Assembly: GCA_002317325.1 (NCBI GenBank)
Contig: DCJB01000047.1
Location: 1 to 25,823, forward strand
DNA: 25,823 nucleotides
Source: Bacteroidales bacterium UBA1711
GTDB taxonomy: Bacteria > Bacteroidota > Bacteroidia > Bacteroidales > P3
Direction of reading: 5' to 3'
In this document: piece by piece, positions 8,510 through 14,339 of the stretch
Numbering within the stretch: the first letter of the stretch is position 1
How the letters are laid out: each line of letters begins with the position of its first letter
The notes under the pieces: model-generated
What the model was told of the DNA's origin: nothing
What the model saw: the letters and a program-made list of their open reading frames with translations, nothing else
Databases searched by the model: none
Translations under genes and position numbers: made by a program

Positions 8510-8536
8510 TACCACCACCCCTCCGCCCCTCCCGAA

Positions 8537-8571
8537 AATTCTTAATTCTTAATTCTTAATTCTCAATTCTC
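8537..8571. repeat. AATTCTY heptamer array, five copies
   Basis: Five contiguous 7-bp units: three AATTCTT then two AATTCTC. The array ends about 45 bp before the serC -7 element. It shares its unit with 29-42 and is related to the AATTCAC units at 10273-10359. Confidence 0.9.
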
Positions 8572-8615
8572 AAAAATTATTTCCCCAATACCGTCACTAT
8601 ATTAAAATAAAAGAG

Positions 8616-8623
8616 TATCTTTG
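8616..8623 (+). promoter_or_regulatory. serC promoter, -7 element TATCTTTG
   Basis: A perfect TAnnTTTG followed by C, about 65 bp upstream of the serC ATG. No clear -33 TTTG is visible at the usual spacing. It probably drives serC and, by read-through, the 4HB gene and serA. Confidence 0.65.
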
Positions 8624-8687
8624 CAATCGCTTTCAAACAGGCAAAAGAACAATTTTTCTAATATAAACAACTTAAACACAAACCCAA

Positions 8688-9815
8688 ATGAAAACAGCTT
8701 ATAATTTCAATGCAGGTCCCTGCGTCCTGCCGAAAGAGGCCGTTGAATCCACTATCAACGCCATCCGCGACTTTGACAATACGGGCATCGGCCTGATGGA
8801 AATCTCTCACCGCACCCCCGGATGGGAGCGCACCATGGAAGAAACTCGCCAGCTCTGGCGCAGCCTCCTCAACATCCCCGCCGAGTATGAAATCCTCTTC
8901 CTCGGCGGCGGCGCCAGCACACAGTTCATGACCGTCCCCGCCAACCTGCTCAACAAGAAGGCCGCCTACCTCCAGACCGGTGTCTGGGCCAAGAAGGCCG
9001 CCAAGGAAGCCAAAAACTTCGGCGAAACCGTCATCGTCGCCTCCAGCGAGGACAAGACCTACAGCTACATCCCCAAGAACTTCCTCGCCAATGTTCCTGC
9101 TGATGCCGACTACTTCCACATCACCACCAACAACACCATTTACGGCACAGAAATCAAGTACGACATCGACAACTGCCCCACCATGCTCGTCGCCGACATG
9201 AGTTCCGACATCATGAGCCGTCCCGTTGACGTGACCAAATACGGCATGATTTATGGCGGTGCACAGAAGAACGTAGGCCCTGCCGGCGTCACCTTCGTCA
9301 TCGTCCGCAGAGACATCCTCGGCAAAATCACCGACCGCAAGTACATGAACCCCCTGCCCACCATGGTTGACTACCGCACCCATGCCACCGACGGCTCCGC
9401 CGCCGAAAACAAGAACATCTCCATGTTCAACACTCCTCCCGTGCTCCCCATCTTCGTCATGCACGAGACCTTGAAGTGGGTGAAGGAAACCATCGGAGGC
9501 GTCGCCGAAATGAACAAGATCAACACCAAGAAGTCCGCCATGCTCTATGAAGAAATCGACCGCAACACCATGTTCCGCGGCACCGTCGAGTGCAAGGAGG
9601 ATCGTTCCATCATGAACCACTGCTGGGTCATGGCCGAAGGCCGCGAGAACCTGCAGGACGCCTTCATGGCTTTCGCCAAGGAGCGCGGCATGGTCGGCAT
9701 CAAGGGCCACCGCTCCGTCGGCGGCTTCCGCGCCAGCCTCTACAACGCCTGCCCCATCTCCGCCGTCGAAGCCCTCGTCCAGTGCATGCAAGACTTCGAA
9801 AAAGCAAATAAGTAA
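8688..9815 (+). CDS. serC: phosphoserine aminotransferase SerC
   Basis: A 375-residue PLP enzyme converting 3-phosphohydroxypyruvate and glutamate to phosphoserine and 2-oxoglutarate, the second step of serine synthesis. It begins with the family hallmark YNFNAGPCVLP, has the ISHRTPGWE segment (about 39-48), the phosphate-binding FLGGGASTQF (71-80), the Schiff-base lysine K194 in YGGAQKNVGPAG, and HRSVGGFRASLYNA near the C-terminus. Start ATG 8688 follows the leader after the 8616 promoter. In Bacteroidales serC is commonly followed directly by serA; here the small 4HB gene and its flanking repeats lie between them. Confidence 0.96.
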   Translation: MKTAYNFNAGPCVLPKEAVESTINAIRDFDNTGIGLMEISHRTPGWERTMEETRQLWRSLLNIPAEYEILFLGGGASTQFMTVPANLLNKKAAYLQTGVWAKKAAKEAKNFGETVIVASSEDKTYSYIPKNFLANVPADADYFHITTNNTIYGTEIKYDIDNCPTMLVADMSSDIMSRPVDVTKYGMIYGGAQKNVGPAGVTFVIVRRDILGKITDRKYMNPLPTMVDYRTHATDGSAAENKNISMFNTPPVLPIFVMHETLKWVKETIGGVAEMNKINTKKSAMLYEEIDRNTMFRGTVECKEDRSIMNHCWVMAEGRENLQDAFMAFAKERGMVGIKGHRSVGGFRASLYNACPISAVEALVQCMQDFEKANK

Positions 9816-9822
9816 CTTTTTC

Positions 9823-9854
9823 TGAGTGAATAGTGAATAGTGAAGAGTGAATTG
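9823..9854. repeat. left inverted-repeat arm, GTGAATA heptamer array
   Basis: Four 7-bp units GTGAATA, GTGAATA, GTGAAGA, GTGAATT (9826-9853) begin 8 nt after the serC stop. The last 21 bases (9834-9854) match the reverse complement of 10312-10332 at 20 of 21 positions, including 15 consecutive bases; with a 5-nt gap the match extends outward through TGAGTG (9823-9828) against 10333-10338. The arms bracket the 4HB gene. Confidence 0.9.
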
Positions 9855-9937
9855 AAAATACAGTTTCTCCTCACTATTCGCTCTCTGTATTCCCAGCAGC
9901 CATATACCACCGAGACCTGAATGTATGGAAGATAAGC

Positions 9938-10252
9938 ATGGACTTGGTTCAGCATATCTATCTTCTTTCCGAGGCTTTCCCAGCTGACGAAAAATTCGGT
10001 CTCACATCTCAGTTGAGAAGAGCGGCCGTCTCGGTGCCGTCCAATATCGCAGAAGGCTGCGGAAGAGGGACGAACAAAGAGCTATCACGCTTCCTCGATA
10101 TGGCCTCTGGCTCTCTCTCCGAAGTCGAAACGCAGGTGCTGATAGCCAAGAACCTCGGCTATATAAGCGACTGTGGGGAGGTAGAAGAAGAAATTGCCAC
10201 CGTTCAGAAACTGCTTGTCGGATTCAGAAAACACATCAAGCAAAACGCGTGA
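9938..10252 (+). CDS. four helix bundle protein (23S rRNA intervening-sequence protein family), start uncertain
   Basis: From the first ATG this is 104 residues of the 23S rRNA IVP / TIGR02436 four-helix-bundle family: GLTSQLRRAAVSVPSNIAEG is its hallmark, followed by NKELSRFLDMASGSLSEVETQ and IAKNLGYI. Family members usually begin with a Y-x-DL-x-VW motif about ten residues before the MDLV seen here. That motif is present in frame just upstream of the ATG (YHRDLNVWKIS, 9905-9937), but the frame has no ATG, GTG or TTG after the stop at 9848-9850; only ATA 9902 and ATT 9851 could start it. Either initiation is non-canonical or helix 1 has been lost from translation. Relatives include ORFs in rRNA intervening sequences and the Avd accessory protein of diversity-generating retroelements; the function is unknown. 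Inverted heptamer repeats flank the gene. Confidence 0.85.
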   Translation: MDLVQHIYLLSEAFPADEKFGLTSQLRRAAVSVPSNIAEGCGRGTNKELSRFLDMASGSLSEVETQVLIAKNLGYISDCGEVEEEIATVQKLLVGFRKHIKQNA

Positions 10253-10272
10253 CTACCCTCCCAGTCCCATTC

Positions 10273-10359
10273 GTCAATTCACAATTCACAATTTCACGAT
10301 TTGTCAATTCACAATTCACTCTTCACCATTCACACTCATTTGTCAATTCACAATTCACT
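10273..10359. repeat. right inverted-repeat arm and AATTCAC heptamer array
   Basis: Three copies of GTCAATTCACAATTCAC lie at 10273-10289, 10303-10319 and 10342-10358; the second and third extend to a 22-bp direct repeat 39 bp apart. The stretch 10312-10338 is the inverted partner of 9823-9854. The array ends 13 bp before the serA ATG, so it forms the serA leader. Confidence 0.9.
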
Positions 10360-10372
10360 AATCACAAGAACC

Positions 10373-11293
10373 ATGAACATCTTAGTAGCTACCGAAAAAC
10401 CTTTCGCAAAAGTTGCTGTTGACGGCATACGCGAAGTAGTCGAGAAAAACGGCCACACCCTGACCCTGCTCGAAAAATACACCGACGTCAACGACCTCTA
10501 CGCCGCCGTCGCCGATGCCGACGCACTCATCGTCCGCTCCGACAAGGTGACCAAAGAGGTCATCGACCACGCCAAAAAACTCAAAATCGTCGTCCGTGCC
10601 GGTGCCGGTTTCGACAACCTCGACCTCGAGGCTTGCACCGCCCGCGGCATTATCGCCATGAACACCCCCGGCCAGAACAGCAACGCCGTCGCGGAGCTCG
10701 TCATGGGCCTGCTCGTCTTCTGCGTCCGCAACTTCTACAACGGCAAGTCCGGCTCCGAACTCATGGGCAAGAAACTCGGCATCCTCGCCTTCGGCAACGT
10801 GGGTCGCAACGTCGCACGCATCGCCAAGGGCTTTGGCATGGAGGTCTATGCCTTCGACGCCTTCCTCACCGCCGAACAGATTAACGCCTCCGGCATGGCC
10901 ACCGCCGTCGCCAGCCAGGAAGCACTCTTCGAGACCTGCGATGTCGTCTCCCTCCACATCCCCGCCACCGCCGAGACCAAGTTGAGCATCAACTATGCCC
11001 TCGTCAACAAGATGCACAAGGGTGGCATCCTCGTCAACAGCGCCCGCAAGGAAGTCATCAACGAACCCGAACTGCTCAAGCTGATGACCGAGCGCACCGA
11101 CCTCAAGTACATCACCGACATCATGCCCGACGCCGATGCCGAGTTCAAGGCTTTCGAGGGCCGCTACTTCGCCACCCCCAAGAAAATGGGCGCCCAAACC
11201 GAAGAAGCCAACATCAACGCCGGCATTGCAGCAGCCAACCAAATCAGCAACTACTTTGCCACAGGCTGCACCAAATTCCAGGTCAACAAATAA
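10373..11293 (+). CDS. serA: D-3-phosphoglycerate dehydrogenase SerA, ACT-less Bacteroidales type
   Basis: A 306-residue NAD-dependent dehydrogenase for the first step of serine synthesis (3-phosphoglycerate to 3-phosphohydroxypyruvate). It starts MNILVATEKPFAKVAVDG, typical of Bacteroidales SerA, and has the substrate/NAD loop VVRAGAGFDN (73-82) and R225 in NSARKE. Two positions differ from the canonical family: the Rossmann motif reads AFGNVG rather than GxGxxG, and the catalytic His of TPH is K270 in ATPKKMGAQT; the usual EP glutamate is also absent (ITDIMPDAD). This matches a known lysine-type PGDH subgroup, so it is not decay. There is no ACT domain, hence no serine feedback site. Start ATG 10373; the frame is open from 10301 through repeat DNA, which is not credible as coding. 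A strong terminator follows. Confidence 0.92.
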   Translation: MNILVATEKPFAKVAVDGIREVVEKNGHTLTLLEKYTDVNDLYAAVADADALIVRSDKVTKEVIDHAKKLKIVVRAGAGFDNLDLEACTARGIIAMNTPGQNSNAVAELVMGLLVFCVRNFYNGKSGSELMGKKLGILAFGNVGRNVARIAKGFGMEVYAFDAFLTAEQINASGMATAVASQEALFETCDVVSLHIPATAETKLSINYALVNKMHKGGILVNSARKEVINEPELLKLMTERTDLKYITDIMPDADAEFKAFEGRYFATPKKMGAQTEEANINAGIAAANQISNYFATGCTKFQVNK

Positions 11294-11340
11294 TAGGTCC
11301 GCTCCGGCAGACCTTGGCAGCGCCCCTCGCGCCGCCAATC

Positions 11341-11383
11341 AGAAGCAGCAGGACGGCCTCGGCCGTCCTGCTGCTTCTTCTTT
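11341..11383 (+). terminator. strong intrinsic terminator after serA
   Basis: An 18-bp perfect inverted repeat, 11341-11358 with 11361-11378, has a central TC (in practice a 17-bp stem with a 4-nt loop) and is followed by TCTTT. It ends the serC-4HB-serA transcript. Symmetry would let it also act for the minus-strand gene at 11428. Confidence 0.85.
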
Positions 11384-11427
11384 CCCACCTGCCGTCCCGC
11401 AGCCTAATGCGGACGACGGCGGCGGGT

Positions 11428-11769
11428 TCAGCGGCGCGAAGCCACGCGCCGCCACACCAAGGCGACCAGCGCCACATACAGCAGCGTGACAGCCGCCGAC
11501 ATAGCCAGCCCGTTGGTCAGCATTTCCCGGGCCAGCTCCGCCGCGCCCCCCTCGCGGGCCAAAGCAGTAAAGAAAGGATAGGCGGGCGAGATTTCACCGT
11601 TTGCCACGTGGTCCGCAACCAGCATCACCGACCCGCCCCACAACATAAGCTCCAGTTTGGGAAGGTGTGCAATCCAAGGACTTTTCGGGTTGCAGTTCGT
11701 TCTTCCAATTCTTTTCCGCACCAATCGGGTGGCGGCGGCCTGTGCCATCGGGACAAGAAAACATGCCAT
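11428..11769 (-). CDS. small conserved membrane protein, function unknown
   Basis: A 113-residue protein. Segments: a hydrophobic start (MACFLVPMAQAAATRLV), a basic stretch, a first likely transmembrane segment around LELMLWGGSVMLVADHVANG (about 39-58), a short loop with AYPFFTA, and a second hydrophobic segment (LAMSAAVTLLYVALVALVW, about 88-106) before a basic end (RRVASRR). The WGGSVMLxxxHxxxGEI...PFxTA pattern resembles small uncharacterised proteins common in Bacteroidales. It has its own promoter-like element at 11824-11831 and converges on serA, with the strong hairpin between them. I cannot assign a role. Confidence 0.7.
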   Translation of the reverse strand: MACFLVPMAQAAATRLVRKRIGRTNCNPKSPWIAHLPKLELMLWGGSVMLVADHVANGEISPAYPFFTALAREGGAAELAREMLTNGLAMSAAVTLLYVALVALVWRRVASRR

Positions 11770-11823
11770 AATCAGAGTGTTTTAGTTCAAAAAAGTGATA
11801 AAAATAAGCCTTCAAACAGACTG

Positions 11824-11831
11824 CAAAGATA
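11824..11831 (-). promoter_or_regulatory. -7 element TATCTTTG for the 11428-11769 gene
   Basis: CAAAGATA on the plus strand reads TATCTTTG followed by C on the minus strand, about 55 bp upstream of the ATG at 11769. No clear -33 element is seen. Confidence 0.6.
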
Positions 11832-12048
11832 CGAAAACAATTCCGTTCCGCACACTTTCCCTTCCCACGCTACCCGAAGAAATCCAACAGCGCAGCAAAA
11901 CCAGCCAAACCAACCCGCCCCAAAAGAACCGCCGCAGCCGTGGAATAATTGCCCCGCACTCATTATTATGCCCCATTTTTTGAATGCGCCACACCTCAAT
12001 TCCCCGAGTTCATTACTTGGCGGGAATGGCTGTCTCGGTTTTTCTTCG

Positions 12049-12056
12049 TATCTTTG
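12049..12056 (+). promoter_or_regulatory. -7 element TATCTTTG for the ATP-grasp-like gene
   Basis: A perfect TAnnTTTG followed by C, 79 bp upstream of ATG 12136. It supports starting the gene at 12136 rather than at any upstream codon of the long open frame. Confidence 0.6.
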
Positions 12057-12135
12057 CAGCCGGATTTCAGCGGCACCGCCGCCCCTATCATACTACAGCT
12101 CCAGTCTGTTGAACCTTTATCTCTTTTTTCTCCGT

Positions 12136-13008
12136 ATGCTTTGCATCTTCAATCCCGAACATGACCTGTGCCTTGCCAACGGGAACGCCCATTTCGTGCC
12201 GCCCGCATCGGCGCTGCGCTTCGCCGAGGAGGAGGCTCACCTGATGGAGGTAATCTATCCCGGCGCCGAAGCAGTGCCCGCTGCGCGGGCAGCAGCAAAT
12301 GGCACTGCACGGGACATCATCGTGCCGTGGGGGTGGAACCGGGTGGTAAAGACGCAGCTAATCAGTCAGGGGTTCTCGGAAAGCCTCATGCCGACGGACG
12401 AGGCGCTGGAACGCTGGCGGCAGCTTCAGCACCGCTCCACCGTCCTCCCCCTTCAGCCCGACTGCTGCGCCGCGGTCTCGGAGGCGGAAGTGGACCGAAT
12501 GATTGCCCGCCACGACGCGGTGGTGATGAAGGCTCCTTGGTCCGGTGCCGGACGGGGACTGCGCTGGGCTACGGGACGGCTGACGGAGCAGGACCGCCTG
12601 TGGATTGCCAAGGTGGTGCGGACGCAGCGGTGTGTGGTGGTGGAACCCCGAAGACGGGTGGGGCTGACTTTCGCGCTGGAGTACCAGTTGGACGCGGCAG
12701 GGGCACGGCTGGTCGGCCACTCGCTCTTCGACTCCGCCAACGGCGTGTATCAGGGCAACCTGCTGCTGCCCGACGACGAGATTGCCCGCCAATCTGGCTT
12801 CTCCCGCAGACAGCGAGAGGCTTTGGAGCTGTGGCTGTCCGACCATATCGCCCCTTTCTACCAAGGACCGGCAGGTGTGGACTATATCCTCGACACCGAT
12901 GGGGCGCACCACTTGACCGAACTCAATCTCCGCCACACCATGGGGCTGGTCGCCCACGAGTACCTCCGCCAGCACCCCTCCGCAGCCGGCACCCGGTGGC
13001 GCCCGTGA
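12136..13008 (+). CDS. ATP-grasp-like conserved Bacteroidales protein
   Basis: A 290-residue cytosolic protein. It opens with IFNPEHDLCLANGN, a hallmark of an uncharacterised Bacteroidales family in which the usual form is FNPEHDIALA. Other recognisable blocks are DIIVPWGWN (60-68), a glycine-rich nucleotide loop MKAPWSGAGRGLRW (131-144), the acidic VVVEPRRR (167-174), HSLFDSANGVYQGNLL (195-210) and a C-terminal TELNLRHTMG (261-270) whose ExN resembles the metal-binding motif of ATP-grasp ligases. It probably binds ATP and forms a carboxylate-amine type bond, but no substrate is known to me. It has its own promoter at 12049 and no operon partner: a new promoter lies 39 bp downstream of its stop. 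Confidence 0.75.
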   Translation: MLCIFNPEHDLCLANGNAHFVPPASALRFAEEEAHLMEVIYPGAEAVPAARAAANGTARDIIVPWGWNRVVKTQLISQGFSESLMPTDEALERWRQLQHRSTVLPLQPDCCAAVSEAEVDRMIARHDAVVMKAPWSGAGRGLRWATGRLTEQDRLWIAKVVRTQRCVVVEPRRRVGLTFALEYQLDAAGARLVGHSLFDSANGVYQGNLLLPDDEIARQSGFSRRQREALELWLSDHIAPFYQGPAGVDYILDTDGAHHLTELNLRHTMGLVAHEYLRQHPSAAGTRWRP

Positions 13009-13046
13009 GGGCCGTGTCCCATGTCCGCACACCGCTGCGGGCAGAA

Positions 13047-13077
13047 TTTGCCGTTTCAGAAAAAAGTCGTATCTTTG
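13047..13077 (+). promoter_or_regulatory. promoter of the Mn-efflux operon (TTTG-N19-TATCTTTG)
   Basis: TTTG at 13047-13050 and TATCTTTG at 13070-13077 are separated by 19 bp, an excellent match to the full Bacteroidota consensus and the best promoter in the window. Transcription would start near 13083, giving a leader of about 180 nt that contains the riboswitch and terminator. Confidence 0.8.
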
Positions 13078-13084
13078 CAATCCG

Positions 13085-13170
13085 ATTTTATGGGGGAGTA
13101 ATTGGCGGCAAAGGTCGTGGGTGTCCTCAACAAATCACTGGTCTTTAGGGACTTGGCGACATCCATAAGC
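13085..13170 (+). ncRNA. yybP-ykoY manganese riboswitch aptamer
   Basis: The leader carries GGGGGAGTA (13092-13100), the invariant 5' motif of the yybP-ykoY Mn2+ riboswitch. The closing helix P1 is TTATGG (13088-13093) with CCATAA (13163-13168), extendable by G-T pairs at both ends; the 3' side has GGCGACATCC before P1 closes. I did not resolve all internal helices. The downstream genes, terC/alx and mntP, are the classic regulon of this riboswitch, which senses Mn2+ and turns exporter expression on in the systems studied. An intrinsic terminator starts 8 nt after the aptamer. Confidence 0.88.
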
Positions 13171-13177
13171 AATGAGA

Positions 13178-13215
13178 CTCATAAGTTACACGCAGTGTGC
13201 TTATGAGGTTTTTTT
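13178..13215 (+). terminator. riboswitch expression-platform terminator
   Basis: CTCATAAG (13178-13185) pairs with CTTATGAG (13200-13207), continued by ACAC/GTGT and a GCA loop, and is followed by G and seven T. It lies between the Mn aptamer and terC, so it is the expected control point. CATAAG also occurs in the 3' strand of P1 (13164-13169), allowing alternative pairing. Confidence 0.88.
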
Positions 13216-13263
13216 ATCTCCCTCGCATTATCGGAATAAATTGGAGCAATAATTTAGTCGAAT

Positions 13264-14316
13264 ATGTCAATTCGTATCATTTTTTTTGTCGCATTTCTGG
13301 TCTTCATTGTCCTTATGCTGGCTTTGGATTTAGGGATCTTCCACAAGAAAGATCATGTTGTCAAAATCAAAGAGGCTGCCGTGTGGACGGGTATATGGGT
13401 GGCGCTGGCCATGCTGTTCGGATTGCTGCTGCGTTTCCGGGCTGAGTGGGTTCATGGGCTTGGGAACGTGGAGGACTTGCTGGCTTTTGTCAAGGGGTCG
13501 GGCATTGAGGCTGCTGTTGCCTCGGCTGCCGACTATGCGGCTGCACTCGAAATATACCGCAAGGAGATTTTCTCGCAATACCTTGCGGGCTACTTCTTGG
13601 AAGAGTCGCTCTCGATTGACAACATCTTTGTGATGATTATGATTTTTGTCAGTTTCGGAATCGAGAAGCAGTACTACCACCGAGTCTTGTTTTGGGGCAT
13701 TCTCGGCGCCATTGTGCTGCGGTTCTTGTTTATCTTTCTGCTGGGCGCGCTGGTCGAGCGGTTTTCCTGGGTGCTTGCCATCTTCGGCGTAGTCTTGATT
13801 GTAAGCGGGGTAAAGATGTTCATGGACAAGGGAGACGAGCAGATTGACACAGCCAACCATCCTGTTGTGAAACTTGCCGGTCGTCTATTTCCGGTTAGTA
13901 CTCAGGGCGTAGGCCACAACTTTTTTGTGAAGGCTGACGGTCGCTACTGCATGACGCCGCTTTTCTTGGTGCTGCTGGTGATTGAGTTCTCGGATATAAT
14001 CTTTGCAGTCGATAGCATTCCGGCGGTCTTCTCGGTCACCACAGACCCCTTCGTGGTCTTCTTTTCCAACATTTTCGCCATCATGGGACTCCGTTCCCTG
14101 TTCTTTCTGTTGAGCAATGTCACCGATATGTTTTGGCTGCTCAAATATGGGCTTGGCTGTCTGCTCTGCTTCATTGGTGTGAAGATGATTGGGCATGAGT
14201 TCTTCACTCTCAATATCAGCACTGGGGTTTCGCTCTTTGTAATCCTTGGCATTTTGGCGGGGTCAGTGGCTCTGTCGCTTCTGTTCCCCCGCAAGTCTTC
14301 CGTTGAGGCACGTTAG
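13264..14316 (+). CDS. TerC/Alx family manganese exporter
   Basis: A 350-residue inner-membrane protein of the TerC family (Alx type). Hydrophobic segments start at about residues 3, 38, 112, 141 and 166, with more towards the C-terminus. Family motifs with membrane acidic residues are present: LDLGIFHKK (about 21-29), EESLSIDNIFV, EFSDIIFAVDSIPAVF and MGLRSLFF. Such proteins export Mn2+ in several bacteria and are otherwise linked to tellurite or metal stress. ATG 13264 follows a weak GGAG; the leader has the Mn riboswitch and terminator. mntP begins 23 bp after its stop, so both exporters share one Mn-responsive transcript. Mn2+ as substrate is inferred from the riboswitch and the neighbour. 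Confidence 0.9.
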   Translation: MSIRIIFFVAFLVFIVLMLALDLGIFHKKDHVVKIKEAAVWTGIWVALAMLFGLLLRFRAEWVHGLGNVEDLLAFVKGSGIEAAVASAADYAAALEIYRKEIFSQYLAGYFLEESLSIDNIFVMIMIFVSFGIEKQYYHRVLFWGILGAIVLRFLFIFLLGALVERFSWVLAIFGVVLIVSGVKMFMDKGDEQIDTANHPVVKLAGRLFPVSTQGVGHNFFVKADGRYCMTPLFLVLLVIEFSDIIFAVDSIPAVFSVTTDPFVVFFSNIFAIMGLRSLFFLLSNVTDMFWLLKYGLGCLLCFIGVKMIGHEFFTLNISTGVSLFVILGILAGSVALSLLFPRKSSVEAR

Positions 14317-14339
14317 TCTTTCTTATATCTTCATCTGTT

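Larger units (their letters stand above)
7881..8687. other. gene-free spacer between divergent dnaA and serC; candidate oriC
   Basis: This is the longest noncoding stretch of the window and lies directly upstream of dnaA, a common place for oriC. The plus strand is markedly T/C-rich and G-poor; 8041-8160 has fewer than ten G in 120 bases. It holds one perfect DnaA box (8341-8349), a one-mismatch box on the opposite strand (7979-7987), two GTTGAAAA (8068-8075, 8225-8232) and one TTTTCAAC (8167-8174), AT-rich blocks near 7981-8020 and 8110-8135, a C-tract cluster, a (CAC)11 run and a heptamer array. No convincing gene is present. DnaA boxes are too few to call the origin firmly. Confidence 0.45.
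11770..12135. other. divergent intergenic region
   Basis: No gene is visible. It carries back-to-back promoter elements (11824-11831 minus, 12049-12056 plus) separated by C-rich, low-information sequence. The frame of the downstream gene stays open through here from 11314, but the leader position and codon content argue it is noncoding. Confidence 0.6.

Noticed and set aside
8314..8559. Small open frames, one encoding about eleven consecutive His
   Set aside because: They are products of translating the (CAC)11 microsatellite; no start context, no homology features, and different frames give equally meaningless proteins.
8658..9791. 377-residue open frame opposite serC
   Set aside because: Same GC-driven shadow effect; serC is unmistakable on the plus strand.
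9938..10252. Avd protein of a diversity-generating retroelement
   Set aside because: The fold family is related, but no reverse transcriptase, template repeat or variable repeat is present in the window.
10273..10359. CRISPR-like array
   Set aside because: Repeats are low-complexity 7-bp multiples, spacers of about 13-22 bp are too short and are themselves repeat-like, and no cas gene is near.
10382..11338. 318-residue open frame opposite serA
   Set aside because: Shadow of serA with biased Gly/Val/Asp composition and no recognisable motif.
11314..12135. N-terminal extension of the ATP-grasp-like gene to 564 residues
   Set aside because: It would translate the serA terminator, the opposing small gene and the 12049 promoter; the family start FNPEHD follows ATG 12136 directly.
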